From NCBI RefSeq assembly GCF_034008315.1, contig NZ_CP125377.1:1438001-1502000 (forward strand): a DNA stretch of 64,000 bases, written 5' to 3'. Below, one piece after another: positions 42,321 through 51,994 of the stretch. The stretch's first letter is position 1. Each line of letters begins with the position of its first letter. This DNA comes from Pseudomonas sp. P8_241 (GTDB lineage: Bacteria > Pseudomonadota > Gammaproteobacteria > Pseudomonadales > Pseudomonadaceae). The notes under the pieces were generated by a model. That model ran no database searches and was not told the origin of the DNA. It saw nothing but the letters and a program-made list of their open reading frames with translations. Position numbers and translations under genes: made by a program.

Positions 42321-42833
42321 TTAGACCGCTAGTGCACGCGGCTCGATGCGGCGCAGGCTGCGAATCTTGCGCAGCGTATCCGCACAGGTCTTCGCCGCTT
42401 CCTGGCCTTTGTGCACGAAGTGATCGAAGAAGAACTTGTGATGCAGTTCTTCGCCTGCATGGAAGTGGTGCGGGGTCAGGGACACCGAGAACACAGGCAC
42501 TTCGGTTTCCAGTTGCACTTGCATCAGGCCGCTGACCACCGACTGGGCGACAAACTCGTGACGGTAGATGCCGCCGTCCACCACCAGGGCTGCGGCGACG
42601 ATGCCGGCATAACGACCGGTCCTGGCCAGTAGCTTGGCGTGCAATGGCATTTCAAATGCACCGCCGACTTCGAAGAAGTCGATGTCGGATTCCTGATAAC
42701 CCTGGGCAATCATTTCGGCGACGAAGCCTTTGCGGCTCTGGTCAACAATATCCTTGTGCCAGCAGGCCTGGATGAACGCTACGCGCTCGCCCTGATGGTG
42801 TTTGCTTTTGCTGTCGATTGCGGTGGGTTGCAT
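42321..42833 (-). CDS. ribH: 6,7-dimethyl-8-ribityllumazine synthase, RibH2 type
   Basis: 170 residues. Condenses 3,4-dihydroxybutanone phosphate with the pyrimidine diamine to give the riboflavin precursor. Fold features: RVAFIQACWHKDIVDQSRKG near residue 18, FFEVGGAFEMPLHAKLL near 53, ALVVDGGIYRHEFVAQSVV near 82, and the catalytic His segment LTPHHFHAGEELHHKFF near 118. The histidine-rich, longer C-terminus is of the RibH2 (decameric) kind rather than the housekeeping RibH found with nusB. An FMN riboswitch lies directly upstream, so expression falls when flavin is plentiful. Confidence 0.9.
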   Translation of the reverse strand: MQPTAIDSKSKHHQGERVAFIQACWHKDIVDQSRKGFVAEMIAQGYQESDIDFFEVGGAFEMPLHAKLLARTGRYAGIVAAALVVDGGIYRHEFVAQSVVSGLMQVQLETEVPVFSVSLTPHHFHAGEELHHKFFFDHFVHKGQEAAKTCADTLRKIRSLRRIEPRALAV

Positions 42834-42938
42834 GTTCTGACTCCTGTTTGTGTGAAAAACAGGGCTTTATGAATCGAAGGGGATTTGAGGGTACGCGCAT
42901 GCATGAATGCCTGCGGACGGCCCTATGGTGCCAATCCC

Positions 42939-43105
42939 GTTCTCTCTTCATCCGGACTATGACCGTCGGCCCCGGGATCACACCGGGTCTGCTGACCTTG
43001 TCGCCAGTCACCGCCGAAGCCATGCTGCCGCCAAGCGCTCGCGGGCTATGCGCGTTGCGCGCAATTACCGCCGGTGGGGAGTTGCGCCCCGCCCTGAGAA
43101 CGTTT
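42939..43105 (-). ncRNA. FMN riboswitch (RFN element) before ribH
   Basis: On the minus strand the RNA begins ACGTTCTCAGGGCGGGG. It continues through CCCCACCGGCGGTAAT, GCCCGCGAGCGC, the GACCCGGTGTGATCCCGGGG helix and GCCGACGGTCATAGTCCGG, and closes with GAAGAGAGAACG pairing to the start. All six helices of the RFN aptamer can be recognised. About 105 nt separate it from the ribH start, enough for a translation- or transcription-control platform. Confidence 0.95.
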
Positions 43106-43301
43106 TTGCCGCCGAAAAGTGTGGCGGCGCAGCGTTTTTAACACATATTTCCTTTATTCGCATCGGTGCTTTTGGATGATTGTTATCGAGTATTGCGATG
43201 TATTAGCGGGCATTATCCTTATCCAAGGGTTGAATATTCATGGGGATGCCCGCAGTAATTCCTCCTGAAAGGGATTTCCCCTGCTTACCGAGGCCAGTTT
43301 C

Positions 43302-44306
43302 ATGAGCGTTATCGATCTTCGCAGCGACACCGTTACCCAACCTTGCGCCGGCATGCTCGACGCGATGGCCAAAGCCGCCACAGGTGACGATGTGTATGGG
43401 GAGGATCCGACGGTCAATCATCTGGAGGCCGATCTGGCCCGGCGCCTGGGCTTTGCCGCCGCGTTGTTCGTGCCGACCGGCACCATGAGCAATCTGCTGG
43501 GGCTGATGGCTCATTGCGAGCGCGGTGACGAGTACATCGTCGGTCAGCAGGCTCACACCTATAAATACGAAGGTGGTGGCGCAGCGGTGCTCGGTTCGAT
43601 CCAGCCGCAACCACTGGACGTGCAGGCCGACGGTTCGCTGGACCTGACGCAAGTCGCGGCCGCGATCAAACCGGATGACTTCCATTTCGCCCGCACTCGT
43701 TTACTGGCGCTGGAAAACACGATGCAGGGCAAGATTCTGCCGCTGGAGTACCTGGCCCAGGCCCGCAGGTTTACCCGCGAACATGGCCTGCAACTGCATC
43801 TGGACGGCGCGCGGCTGTATAACGCAGCAGTCGGACTGGGCGTCGATGCCCGAGAAATTACCCGGTATTTCGATTCCGTCTCGGTGTGCCTGTCCAAAGG
43901 CCTGGGCGCGCCGATCGGCTCGGTGCTCTGCGGCTCCGAGGCGTTGATCGGCAAGGCGCGCCGTTTGCGCAAAATGGTCGGTGGTGGCATGCGTCAGGCC
44001 GGGATTCTGGCGGCAGCCGGCCTGTACGCGCTGGATAATAACGTCCAGCGCCTGGCCGACGATCATGCCAATGCACAATTGCTGGCAGAAGGCCTGCGCA
44101 CGGCGGGTTTCGAGGTCGAGCCGGTGCAGACGAACATGGTTTACGTGGCGATGGGCACCAAGGCCGAGGCGATCAAGGCATTTGCCGGCGAGCGCGGCAT
44201 CAAGCTCAGTGCTGCCGCTCGTCTGCGCATGGTCACCCACATGGACGTCAGCCGTGAGCAAATCGAGCAGGTCGTCGCGACATTCGTCGACTTTTCCTGC
44301 AAGTGA
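43302..44306 (+). CDS. ltaE: Low-specificity L-threonine aldolase
   Basis: 334-residue PLP enzyme that cleaves threonine/allo-threonine and other beta-hydroxy amino acids to glycine and an aldehyde. [20 protein letters not shown] at the start, [15 protein letters not shown] near 28, [13 protein letters not shown] near 56, [14 protein letters not shown] near 167, and the PLP-lysine in [17 protein letters not shown] near 196 fit the family. It precedes alaS by about 150 bp, as PA0902 does in P. aeruginosa, but a promoter lies between them. Confidence 0.93.
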   Translation: MSVIDLRSDTVTQPCAGMLDAMAKAATGDDVYGEDPTVNHLEADLARRLGFAAALFVPTGTMSNLLGLMAHCERGDEYIVGQQAHTYKYEGGGAAVLGSIQPQPLDVQADGSLDLTQVAAAIKPDDFHFARTRLLALENTMQGKILPLEYLAQARRFTREHGLQLHLDGARLYNAAVGLGVDAREITRYFDSVSVCLSKGLGAPIGSVLCGSEALIGKARRLRKMVGGGMRQAGILAAAGLYALDNNVQRLADDHANAQLLAEGLRTAGFEVEPVQTNMVYVAMGTKAEAIKAFAGERGIKLSAAARLRMVTHMDVSREQIEQVVATFVDFSCK

Positions 44307-44349
44307 TAGGGTTAGCGGTCCAATTGACCGTTTCTATCGTATAAACACG

Positions 44350-44378
44350 CTGTACCGCGCGCGCAGGGCCGATATAAT
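44350..44378 (+). promoter_or_regulatory. Probable alaS promoter
   Basis: A perfect -10 hexamer TATAAT lies at 44373-44378, 75 bp before alaS. The -35 side (CTGTAC near 44350) is weak. Confidence 0.5.
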
Positions 44379-44452
44379 GCGGCCCTTTGCCGTCGTTTCG
44401 TCTGATGACGTTTCGAACAGGCCTTTGGCCGCAGCCTCCGTGGAAGAACCTA

Positions 44453-47071
44453 ATGAAAAGCGCAGAAATCCGTGAAGCCTTCCTTCGCTTCTTCGAAGAG
44501 CAAGGCCACACCCGTGTCGCCTCCAGCTCTTTGATTCCGGGCAACGACCCAACCCTGCTGTTCACTAACGCGGGGATGAACCAGTTCAAGGACTGCTTCC
44601 TGGGCCAGGAAAAGCGCGCGTACACCCGCGCCACCAGCAGCCAGAAGTGCGTACGCGCCGGCGGCAAGAACAGCGACCTGGAAAACGTCGGTTATACCGC
44701 TCGTCACCACACCTTTTTCGAGATGCTGGGTAACTTCAGCTTCGGCGATTACTTCAAGCGTGATGCCATCACCTACGCCTGGACCTTCCTGACCGGCGTG
44801 CTGGAGCTGCCAAAGGAAAAGCTCTGGGTGACCGTCTACGCCTCCGACGACGAAGCCTATGACATCTGGACCCAGGACATCGGCGTCCCGGTCGAGCGCA
44901 TGATCCGCATCGGCGACAACAAAGGCGCGCCTTACGCGTCCGACAACTTCTGGACCATGGGCGATACCGGCCCGTGCGGCCCATGCACCGAAATTTTCTA
45001 CGATCACGGCGACCACATCTGGGGCGGCCCGCCGGGCTCGCCGGAAGAAGACGGCGACCGCTACATCGAGATCTGGAACAACGTGTTCATGCAGTTCAAC
45101 CGCACCGCCGATGGCGTGTTGCATCCGTTGCCAGCGCCGTCGGTCGACACCGGCATGGGCCTGGAGCGAATCAGCGCGGTGATGCAGCACGTCAATTCCA
45201 ACTACGAAATCGACCTGTTCAAGAACCTGCTGAGCGCGTCGGCCGAAGCGATCGGCTGTGAAAATGGCGATCAGTCTTCGCTGAAAGTGGTTTCCGACCA
45301 CATCCGTTCGTGCGGCTTCCTGATCGCCGACGGCGTGCTGCCGTCCAACGAAGGTCGTGGTTACGTGCTGCGCCGGATCATCCGTCGCGCTTGCCGTCAC
45401 GGTAACAAGCTGGGTGCCACCGGCAGCTTCTTCTACAAGATCGTCGCGGCGCTGGTCGCCGAGATGGGCGAAGCCTTCCCGGAACTGAAAGCGCAGCAGA
45501 GCAACATCGAGCGCGTCCTCAAGGCTGAAGAAGAGCAGTTTTCCAAGACTCTGGAGCACGGCCTGAAGATTCTCGAGCAGGATCTGCTGGAGCTCAAAGG
45601 CACCGTGGTACCGGGCGACGTGGTGTTCAAGCTGTATGACACCTACGGTTTCCCGATGGACCTGACCGCCGACATCGCCCGTGAGCGCGAGCTGACCATC
45701 GACGAAGCCGGTTTCGAGCGCGAGATGGAAGCCCAGCGCGTGCGAGCGCGTTCGGCCAGCTCGTTCGGCCTGGACTACAACACCCTGGTCAAGGTTGACG
45801 TGGCCACCGAGTTCACTGGCTATACCGATACCAGTGGTTCGGCAAAAATCGTCGCCCTGTACAAAAACGGCCAGTCGGTCGATGTACTGAGTGAAGGTGA
45901 CGAGGGCGTAATCGTTCTCAACAAGACGCCGTTCTACGCCGAGTCCGGTGGCCAGGTGGGCGACTGCGGTTACCTGCAGGCCGGCAATGCTCGTTTCGAC
46001 GTGCGCGACACCACCAAGACCGGTGGCGCATTCCTGCACCACGGCGTGCTGGCTTCGGGCAGCCTGATCGTTGGCGCGCCAGTGGAAACCCACGTCGATT
46101 CTGACGTGCGTCACGCCACTTCGCTGAACCACTCGGCCACGCATTTGCTGCACGCAGCATTGCGCAAAGTACTGGGCGATCACGTGCAGCAGAAAGGTTC
46201 GTTGGTCGACAGTCAGCGCCTGCGCTTCGACTTCAGCCACTTCGAAGCGATCAAGCCTGAACAGATCAAAGCGCTGGAAGACATCGTCAACGCCGAGATT
46301 CGCAAGAACTCCGCCGTTGAAACCGAAGAAACCGATATCGAAACCGCCAAGCAAAAAGGCGCCATGGCGCTGTTCGGCGAGAAGTACGGCGACAACGTGC
46401 GCGTGTTGAGCATGGGCGGTGATTTCTCCGTCGAGCTGTGTGGCGGCATCCACGCCAACCGTACCGGCGACATCGGCCTGCTGAAAATCATCAGCGAAGG
46501 TGGTGTGGCTTCGGGCGTGCGTCGTATCGAAGCGGTCACCGGCGCAGCTGCGCTGGCGTACTTGAACGCGGCCGAAGAACAACTCAAGGAAGCGGCCAGC
46601 CTGGTCAAGGGCAGCCGCGACAACCTGATCGACAAGTTGTCGGCTGTGCTGGAGCGCAACCGTCTGCTGGAAAAGCAACTCGAGCAGTTGCAAGCCAAGG
46701 CAGCCAGCGCGGCGGGCGACGATCTGTCGGCGCAGGCACAGGACGTCAAAGGCGTGAAAGTGCTGGCCGTGCGTCTGGACGGTCAGGATGGCAAGGCGCT
46801 GCTGGCGCTGGTCGATCAACTGAAAAACAAACTCGGTCGCGCAGTGATCCTGCTCGGCAGTGTCCATGAGGAAAAGGTCGTTCTGGTTGCAGGCGTAACC
46901 AAAGACCTGACTGGCCAACTCAAAGCCGGTGATTTGATGAAGCAAGCCGCTGCGGCAGTGGGCGGGAAGGGCGGTGGTCGTCCAGACATGGCGCAAGGCG
47001 GCGGTACCGACGCTGGCGCACTGGATGGGGCACTGGCTCTGACTGTTCCGTTTGTAGAGCAGGGTTTATAA
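44453..47071 (+). CDS. alaS: Alanyl-tRNA synthetase
   Basis: 872 residues. Class II aminoacylation core from the start ([40 protein letters not shown]), with the motif-2 region [20 protein letters not shown] then [15 protein letters not shown], and motif 3 near [10 protein letters not shown]. The editing domain carries the zinc motif [11 protein letters not shown] (residue about 562) with the matching [10 protein letters not shown] near 663. The C-Ala domain ends in [15 protein letters not shown]. The ATG at 44453 is chosen over the GTG-like opening at 44387 because it gives the universal N-terminus. Full length for the family. Confidence 0.97.
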   Translation: MKSAEIREAFLRFFEEQGHTRVASSSLIPGNDPTLLFTNAGMNQFKDCFLGQEKRAYTRATSSQKCVRAGGKNSDLENVGYTARHHTFFEMLGNFSFGDYFKRDAITYAWTFLTGVLELPKEKLWVTVYASDDEAYDIWTQDIGVPVERMIRIGDNKGAPYASDNFWTMGDTGPCGPCTEIFYDHGDHIWGGPPGSPEEDGDRYIEIWNNVFMQFNRTADGVLHPLPAPSVDTGMGLERISAVMQHVNSNYEIDLFKNLLSASAEAIGCENGDQSSLKVVSDHIRSCGFLIADGVLPSNEGRGYVLRRIIRRACRHGNKLGATGSFFYKIVAALVAEMGEAFPELKAQQSNIERVLKAEEEQFSKTLEHGLKILEQDLLELKGTVVPGDVVFKLYDTYGFPMDLTADIARERELTIDEAGFEREMEAQRVRARSASSFGLDYNTLVKVDVATEFTGYTDTSGSAKIVALYKNGQSVDVLSEGDEGVIVLNKTPFYAESGGQVGDCGYLQAGNARFDVRDTTKTGGAFLHHGVLASGSLIVGAPVETHVDSDVRHATSLNHSATHLLHAALRKVLGDHVQQKGSLVDSQRLRFDFSHFEAIKPEQIKALEDIVNAEIRKNSAVETEETDIETAKQKGAMALFGEKYGDNVRVLSMGGDFSVELCGGIHANRTGDIGLLKIISEGGVASGVRRIEAVTGAAALAYLNAAEEQLKEAASLVKGSRDNLIDKLSAVLERNRLLEKQLEQLQAKAASAAGDDLSAQAQDVKGVKVLAVRLDGQDGKALLALVDQLKNKLGRAVILLGSVHEEKVVLVAGVTKDLTGQLKAGDLMKQAAAAVGGKGGGRPDMAQGGGTDAGALDGALALTVPFVEQGL

Positions 47072-47163
47072 GGCAATGCCTCCGGTCTGCAGTCTAGTGG
47101 CGGGCCGGAACGCTGTTTTGAGTGATTATTTGGGCGCCCTTCATGGGCAGAGGCGGCTTTGAA

Positions 47164-48405
47164 ATGGCTTTGATCGTACAGAAATTTGGAGGCACCTCGG
47201 TCGGTACTGTCGAGAGAATCGAGCAGGTCGCCGACAAGGTTAAGAAATTCCGCGATGCCGGCGATGACCTGGTGGTTGTGCTGTCTGCAATGAGCGGCGA
47301 AACCAACCGTCTGATCGATCTGGCCAAGCAAATCAGTGGCGAAGATCAACCGGTTCCCCGTGAACTGGACGTGATCGTTTCCACCGGTGAGCAGGTGACG
47401 ATTGCCCTGTTGGCCATGGCGCTGATCAAGCGTGGTGTGCCGGCGGTTTCCTACACCGGCAACCAGGTGCGGATCCTGACGGACAGCGCGCACAATAAAG
47501 CGCGTATCTTGCAGATTGATGACCAGAAGATTCGTGGTGACCTGAAGGCCGGTCGCGTGGTGGTTGTCGCCGGTTTCCAGGGCGTCGATGAGCACGGCAA
47601 CATCACCACTCTCGGTCGTGGTGGTTCCGACACCACCGGCGTAGCGCTGGCGGCAGCCCTGAAGGCTGACGAGTGCCAGATCTACACCGACGTCGACGGT
47701 GTCTACACCACTGACCCGCGTGTGGTCTCCGTGGCGCAGCGTCTGGACAAGATCACCTTCGAAGAGATGCTGGAAATGGCCAGCCTCGGTTCCAAGGTGT
47801 TGCAGATCCGCGCGGTCGAGTTCGCCGGCAAGTACAACGTTCCGCTGCGCGTATTGCACAGCTTCAAGGAGGGTCCGGGCACCCTCATTACTATTGATGA
47901 AGAGGAAACCATGGAACAGCCGATCATTTCCGGTATCGCTTTCAACCGCGATGAAGCCAAGCTGACCATCCGTGGCGTGCCAGACATCCCGGGCGTTGCC
48001 TTCAAGATTCTCGGCCCGATCAGTGCCGCGAACATCGAAGTCGACATGATCGTGCAGAACGTTGCGCACGATAACACCACCGACTTCACCTTCACTGTGC
48101 ACCGCAACGACTACCAGGCCGCGCAAGCGGTGCTGGAAAAGACCGCTGCCGAGCTGGGTGCCCGCGAAGTGGTTGGTGACACCAAGATCGCCAAGGTGTC
48201 GATCGTCGGCGTTGGCATGCGCTCTCACGCAGGCGTGGCCAGCCGCATGTTCGAATCCCTGGCCAAGGAAAGCATCAATATCCAGATGATCTCGACTTCG
48301 GAAATCAAGGTTTCCGTAGTGATCGAAGAGAAGTACCTGGAACTGGCTGTGCGCGCTCTGCACACGGCTTTCGAACTGGACGCACCGGCCCGACAGGGCG
48401 AGTAA
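47164..48405 (+). CDS. lysC: Aspartate kinase
   Basis: 413 residues. First step from aspartate to lysine, threonine and methionine. Kinase domain: MALIVQKFGGTSVGTVERIE, VVLSAMSGETNRLIDLA, ISTGEQ-type VSTGEQVTIALL, and GRGGSDTTGVALAAALKADE near residue 156. Two ACT domains follow, starting near residue 265 and 345, for feedback inhibition. AGAGG precedes the ATG at 47164. An internal ATG at 47911 (codon 250) has GAGGAAA just before it and could start a separate regulatory (beta) chain, as in other class with alpha2beta2 aspartate kinases. A strong terminator follows. Confidence 0.96.
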   Translation: MALIVQKFGGTSVGTVERIEQVADKVKKFRDAGDDLVVVLSAMSGETNRLIDLAKQISGEDQPVPRELDVIVSTGEQVTIALLAMALIKRGVPAVSYTGNQVRILTDSAHNKARILQIDDQKIRGDLKAGRVVVVAGFQGVDEHGNITTLGRGGSDTTGVALAAALKADECQIYTDVDGVYTTDPRVVSVAQRLDKITFEEMLEMASLGSKVLQIRAVEFAGKYNVPLRVLHSFKEGPGTLITIDEEETMEQPIISGIAFNRDEAKLTIRGVPDIPGVAFKILGPISAANIEVDMIVQNVAHDNTTDFTFTVHRNDYQAAQAVLEKTAAELGAREVVGDTKIAKVSIVGVGMRSHAGVASRMFESLAKESINIQMISTSEIKVSVVIEEKYLELAVRALHTAFELDAPARQGE

Positions 48406-48415
48406 TGCGTTTGCC

Positions 48416-48450
48416 AGAGGGCGCGGTCTGACCGCGCCCTTTGTTTTTTG
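48416..48450 (+). terminator. Rho-independent terminator of lysC
   Basis: GGGCGCGGT / ACCGCGCCC stem with a three-base loop, followed by TTTGTTTTTT. Confidence 0.92.
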
Positions 48451-48591
48451 AATGGCGTGACCCCGAGCCTGTTCTTTTGCTCGCGCTGGTCAATACTCAG
48501 GCATGTAGGGCTGCGACCGCTCCGGTTGTGGGTCGAGTGCCTTTTTTTTGCAGACTGTTGTCCCTGAAATGAATTGCGTGAGGAGAAAGGT

Positions 48592-48780
48592 ATGCTGATT
48601 CTGACTCGTCGGTGCGCAGAAAGCCTGATTATCGGTGATGGCGAAATCACCGTGACCGTGCTCGGCGTCAAAGGAAATCAAGTGCGCATCGGCGTCAACG
48701 CCCCTAAAGAGGTGGCGGTTCACCGGGAAGAAATTTACCTGCGTATCAAGAAAGAGAAGGACGAAGAACCAAGCCATTAA
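48592..48780 (+). CDS. rsmA: RNA-binding global regulator CsrA/RsmA
   Basis: 62 residues beginning [20 protein letters not shown], then [19 protein letters not shown] and [11 protein letters not shown]: the full CsrA fold with its RNA-contact residues (Leu4, Arg6/7, Arg44 in AVHREE). It represses translation by binding GGA motifs and is titrated by Gac-controlled small RNAs. Its own ribosome site AGGAGAAAGG contains a GGA, so autoregulation is possible. Follows lysC as in other pseudomonads. Confidence 0.96.
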   Translation: MLILTRRCAESLIIGDGEITVTVLGVKGNQVRIGVNAPKEVAVHREEIYLRIKKEKDEEPSH

Positions 48781-48842
48781 TTTTTATCGTTTTTTATGTT
48801 TGCAAACGGGGAAGAAGCTGGTTAATATACGCCCCGTGTTGC

Positions 48843-48933
48843 GGAGAGCTGGCCGAGTGGCCGAAGGCGCTCCCCTGCTAAGGGAGTACACCTCAAAAGG
48901 GTGTCGGGGGTTCGAATCCCCCGTTCTCCGCCA
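48843..48933 (+). tRNA. tRNA-Ser (GCT)
   Basis: 91 nt including an encoded CCA. Acceptor GGAGAGC pairs with GTTCTCC. The anticodon loop CTGCTAA gives GCT (codons AGC/AGU). A long class-II variable arm (TACACCTCAAAAGGGTGTC) and the T loop TTCGAAT are present. Confidence 0.97.
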
Positions 48934-48998
48934 TTATTTGCGTAGTACGTTGTAATCTGGCTTTTTCGGTAAGTTGTTGAAATTACTAGAAAAAGTGT

Positions 48999-49026
48999 TT
49001 GACATAGAGATTAGACGGCCTATAAT
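48999..49026 (+). promoter_or_regulatory. Strong sigma-70 promoter for tRNA-Arg
   Basis: Consensus TTGACA (48999-49004) and TATAAT (49021-49026) spaced by 16 bp, 14 bp before the first tRNA-Arg. Confidence 0.9.
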
Positions 49027-49040
49027 GCGCGGCAACAAAT

Positions 49041-49117
49041 GCACTCGTAGCTCAGCTGGATAGAGTACTCGGCTACGAACCGAGCGGTCACAGGTTCGAA
49101 TCCTGTCGAGTGCACCA
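49041..49117 (+). tRNA. tRNA-Arg (ACG), copy 1
   Basis: 77 nt with CCA. Acceptor GCACTCG / CGAGTGC; anticodon loop CTACGAA gives ACG (edited to ICG, reading CGU/CGC/CGA). Just downstream of a consensus promoter. Confidence 0.97.
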
Positions 49118-49189
49118 TTTAAGAGTTATTTATAGTAATGTAAGTAACTTGGCTTCAACCAGTTGTGATCTGGTCTAAAAACACAAACT

Positions 49190-49266
49190 GCACTCGTAGC
49201 TCAGCTGGATAGAGTACTCGGCTACGAACCGAGCGGTCACAGGTTCGAATCCTGTCGAGTGCACCA
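49190..49266 (+). tRNA. tRNA-Arg (ACG), copy 2
   Basis: Identical in sequence to the copy at 49041, 72 bp further on, with no promoter of its own visible, so the two are likely one transcript ending at the hairpin at 49274. Confidence 0.97.
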
Positions 49267-49273
49267 TACAACA

Positions 49274-49303
49274 GAAAGCCCGCTTTTAAAGCGGGCTTTT
49301 TGC
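49274..49303 (+). terminator. Rho-independent terminator of the tRNA operon
   Basis: AAAGCCCGC / GCGGGCTTT stem and T-run, seven bases after the second tRNA-Arg. It overlaps the last codons of the convergent gene at 49286. Confidence 0.92.
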
Positions 49304-49804
49304 CGTCTGGGATTTGGCTTTTCCCTTTGTGCATCCCCTCTCGTCAAACTCAATGTGTGCGCTGCGGCCTCGCTGTGTGTCGTAGCGGTAACTCGTGGCC
49401 GAATTTCGAATACTGATCCTATCCGGCTTGCCGAGTGCGCTTTCGACATCCTGGCGGCTCATGCCGGCGACCACGCGCTGATTGATGATTGCCTCGCGGC
49501 GCTGCCTGGCATTGAGCAAGTTTCCACATTTGTCCTCCTGCTGGCCGACCACGACCGGTTCTCTCCTCGTGGATTTCATACCTGGTGTGTCGCGCATTTC
49601 GGATTCCGGCATGAGAGTCATGATGCTTCCAGGTTGAAAGGTACGAATGTGGTGTATCGAAACGCGTTCTCCCGCCTCGCAACTCAATGTCGTGAAGGTG
49701 ATCCGGCCATCGCCTGCCTCGCAGCGGTTAACGGTGGCAGCGAGCACCGGGGGCGGCAGGTTGAGCAGGGCGAGCAGTAAAAAGTACGGCGCATTCGATC
49801 GCAT
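49286..49804 (-). CDS. Exported DUF4124-like/SmpA-like envelope protein
   Basis: 172 residues. Signal peptide MRSNAPYFLLLALLNLPPPVLA. A short DUF4124-type module follows (ATVNRCEAGDGRITFTTLSC, CEAGE) with paired cysteines. The C-terminal half is like the SmpA/BamE small fold (INQRVVAGMSRQDVESALGK, PDRISIRNSATSYRYD, HIEFDERGCTKG). Such two-part proteins are common, unnamed periplasmic proteins of pseudomonads. The stop lies within the tRNA-operon terminator, so the two units overlap tail to tail. Confidence 0.78.
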   Translation of the reverse strand: MRSNAPYFLLLALLNLPPPVLAATVNRCEAGDGRITFTTLSCEAGERVSIHHIRTFQPGSIMTLMPESEMRDTPGMKSTRREPVVVGQQEDKCGNLLNARQRREAIINQRVVAGMSRQDVESALGKPDRISIRNSATSYRYDTQRGRSAHIEFDERGCTKGKAKSQTAKSPL

Positions 49805-50124
49805 TGATCGTCCTCCTGGACGTGCTGTCAGAAGGGTAGCCGGAACAAATTTCGAGGGCGGTGTGTTTTCTTTTCAGAATGAGTCGTCGCACTTTCATGG
49901 GTCAGGACAGTGCTCAAGTTTGTTTCGCAAGCGCTTGTTTCAGCCGCGATTTTTTAACGTTTTAAACCGTCAGGCGGTGTATCATTGCGCCCGTCAGCCC
50001 CGCCGGGGCTTTTGGATTTTTTCCATGGACTTACCCAGTAGTTACTCAGCACCCCGTTTTTCCAATCATGAATTGACTGATTGATCCTTCCGGCGCGCCC
50101 CGCTGCTGGGAGTGGAGTTCGCCT
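49805..50124. other. Gap before mgtE
   Basis: 320 bp with no gene. It contains a small AGCCCC / GGGGCT hairpin (49996-50010) followed by a T-rich TTTGGATTTTTT. This may be a terminator or, in an mgtE leader, part of a magnesium- or transcription-responsive structure; no known M-box could be recognised. Confidence 0.4.
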
Positions 50125-51567
50125 ATGTCTGAAGTTGAAGTAAAGAAAACGCAGGAAAGCTTGCAGGACCGCCTGGCTCAGGTGGTTGAATTGCTGCAGC
50201 GCCAGCGAGTTGTCGAAGACCTGACTCATCGCCAGGAAGGTCCGCATCACGATCGGATCGAGAACCTGGTTCATCGGCAAAACCTCGTCGAGTTACAACG
50301 CAAGCTCGATGATTTGCACTCCGCCGACGTCGCTTACATCCTTGAAGCCTTGCCTCTGGACGACCGTCTGACGCTTTGGCAACTGGTCAAGGCTGATCGC
50401 GACGGCGACATCCTTCTTGAAGTATCAGATTCGGTTCGTGAAACCCTGATCGCCGACATGGACGATCACGAGCTCCTGGCTGCAGCCAAGGACATGGATG
50501 CCGACGAACTCGCTGACCTGGCCTCCGAGCTGCCGCGAGACGTCGTCCATGAACTGATGGAGACTCTGGACCTGCAGCAACGCGAGCGGGTGCGCTCAGC
50601 GCTGTCCTATGACGAGGAGCAAGTCGGCGCACTGATGGACTTCGAGATGGTGACGATTCGCGAGGATGTCAGCCTTGAAGTGGTCCTGCGTTACCTTCGC
50701 CGTCTCAAGGAGCTTCCGGGGCATACCGACAAGCTGTTTGTGGTCGATTACGACGGCGTCCTCAAGGGTGTGTTGCCGATCAAGCGTTTGCTGGTCAACG
50801 ACCCGGACAAACAGGTTTCCGAAGTGATGGCGAGCGATCCGGTGAGTTTCCACCCGGACGAAGACGCTTACGATGCTGCGCAGGCGTTCGAGCGTTATGA
50901 CTTGATTTCCGCTCCCGTGGTCGACAAGAACGGCAAGCTGATCGGCCGTCTGACCATTGACGAAATGGTCGACCTTATCCGTGAAGAGAGTGAAAACGAA
51001 GTCCTCAACATGGCGGGTCTGCGCGAAGAGGAAGATATCTTCGCATCGGTCTGGAAGTCTTTGCGTAACCGCTGGGCCTGGCTGGCGATCAACCTGATTA
51101 CCGCGTTTGTGGCGTCCCGAGTGATTGGGTTGTTCGAGGGCTCGATCGAAAAACTCGTGGCGCTCGCGGCATTGATGCCTATCGTGGCGGGCATTGGTGG
51201 CAACTCGGGCAACCAGACCATCACCATGATTGTTCGGGCCATGGCGCTGGATCAGGTCAGCACTGGCAATACGACACGGCTGATGCGCAAAGAGTTGGCG
51301 GTTGCCTTGATCAACGGCGTGATCTGGGGTGGGGTGATCGGGGTCGTCGCCTACCTGTTGTACGGCAGTTGGTCGCTGGGTGTGGTGATGACCGCGGCGA
51401 TGATCCTCAACCTGTTGCTGGCGGCTTTGATGGGGGTCTTGATCCCGATGACGCTGGCGCGGCTTGGGCGAGATCCTGCGATGGGCGCCAGTGTGATGAT
51501 TACCGCGATGACCGACAGCGGTGGTTTTTTCATCTTTTTGGGGTTGGCAACGATCTTCCTGCTCTGA
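50125..51567 (+). CDS. mgtE: Magnesium transporter MgtE
   Basis: 480 residues. The cytoplasmic MgtE-N superhelical domain (residues about 55-160: SADVAYILEALPLDDRLTLW, LADLASELPRDVVHELMETL) is followed by tandem CBS domains (about 165-285: MDFEMVTIREDVSLEVVLRY, ASDPVSFHPDEDAYDAAQAF) that sense magnesium. The five-helix channel domain runs from about 315 to the end. It contains the signature MPIVAGIGGNSGNQT with the pore-lining residues. GGAG lies eight bases before the ATG. Confidence 0.95.
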   Translation: MSEVEVKKTQESLQDRLAQVVELLQRQRVVEDLTHRQEGPHHDRIENLVHRQNLVELQRKLDDLHSADVAYILEALPLDDRLTLWQLVKADRDGDILLEVSDSVRETLIADMDDHELLAAAKDMDADELADLASELPRDVVHELMETLDLQQRERVRSALSYDEEQVGALMDFEMVTIREDVSLEVVLRYLRRLKELPGHTDKLFVVDYDGVLKGVLPIKRLLVNDPDKQVSEVMASDPVSFHPDEDAYDAAQAFERYDLISAPVVDKNGKLIGRLTIDEMVDLIREESENEVLNMAGLREEEDIFASVWKSLRNRWAWLAINLITAFVASRVIGLFEGSIEKLVALAALMPIVAGIGGNSGNQTITMIVRAMALDQVSTGNTTRLMRKELAVALINGVIWGGVIGVVAYLLYGSWSLGVVMTAAMILNLLLAALMGVLIPMTLARLGRDPAMGASVMITAMTDSGGFFIFLGLATIFLL

Positions 51568-51581
51568 GTTACCGCTCACCA

Positions 51582-51606
51582 AAACCCGCCGCTCGGCGGG
51601 TTTTTT
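51582..51606 (+). terminator. Rho-independent terminator of mgtE
   Basis: AAACCCGCC / GGCGGGTTT stem with a GCTC loop and T-run. Confidence 0.92.
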
Positions 51607-51623
51607 GTGTGCGAATTTCAGGC

Positions 51624-51654
51624 AAAAAAAAGCCAGCGATCAGGCTGGCTTGGG
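51624..51654 (-). terminator. Rho-independent terminator of amrZ
   Basis: On the minus strand AAGCCAGCC / GCTGGCTT closes a short loop and is followed by seven or more T, 13 bases after the amrZ stop. Confidence 0.85.
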
Positions 51655-51667
51655 CTTTCGGGTTGAA

Positions 51668-51994
51668 TCAGGACGCGTCGGCGGCCATTTCGGCATCATG
51701 AGCGATCAGCGAAACAAGGGCGTTCTGCTGACGGTGTGAGAGTTGGCGAAAGCGTTGCAGCAACTCGCGCTCGTGCAGCGAGAGCTCTGGGCTGTCCAGG
51801 CGCATGCTCAGCTCTTCTCCCAAGGCGCCTTCCTGAATAAGACTCTGCTCAAGGCGTGCGATGATTTCGGAGTTCATGCTGCGATGATGATTGCGAGCCA
51901 CCTCGGCAATGCGTTCACGCATTCCGTCTGGCAGACGTACGACGAACTTGTCAGCCGTACGGCTGGAATAAATTGCCTGTTTCAATGGGCGCAT
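51668..51994 (-). CDS. amrZ: Ribbon-helix-helix regulator AmrZ
   Basis: 108 residues. The N-terminus [20 protein letters not shown] has the flexible arm and the DNA-contacting beta strand of Amr[21 protein letters not shown] and [18 protein letters not shown] form the RHH helices, and [20 protein letters not shown], then [16 protein letters not shown], form the tetramerisation domain. AmrZ controls alginate, motility, c-di-GMP and virulence genes in pseudomonads and represses itself. The start is followed upstream by an AT-rich stretch with an AACCGGTT palindrome (52001-52008). Confidence 0.95.
   Translation of the reverse strand: MRPLKQAIYSSRTADKFVVRLPDGMRERIAEVARNHHRSMNSEIIARLEQSLIQEGALGEELSMRLDSPELSLHERELLQRFRQLSHRQQNALVSLIAHDAEMAADAS

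Noticed and set aside
44450..46996. 848-codon minus-strand open frame
   Set aside because: Antisense of alaS. The translation has no domain and is His/Gln/Val-rich in the way of reversed GC-rich codons.
49041..49266. Identical 77-bp copies as a transposon or integration duplication
   Set aside because: They are two complete tRNA-Arg genes of one operon with a shared promoter and terminator.
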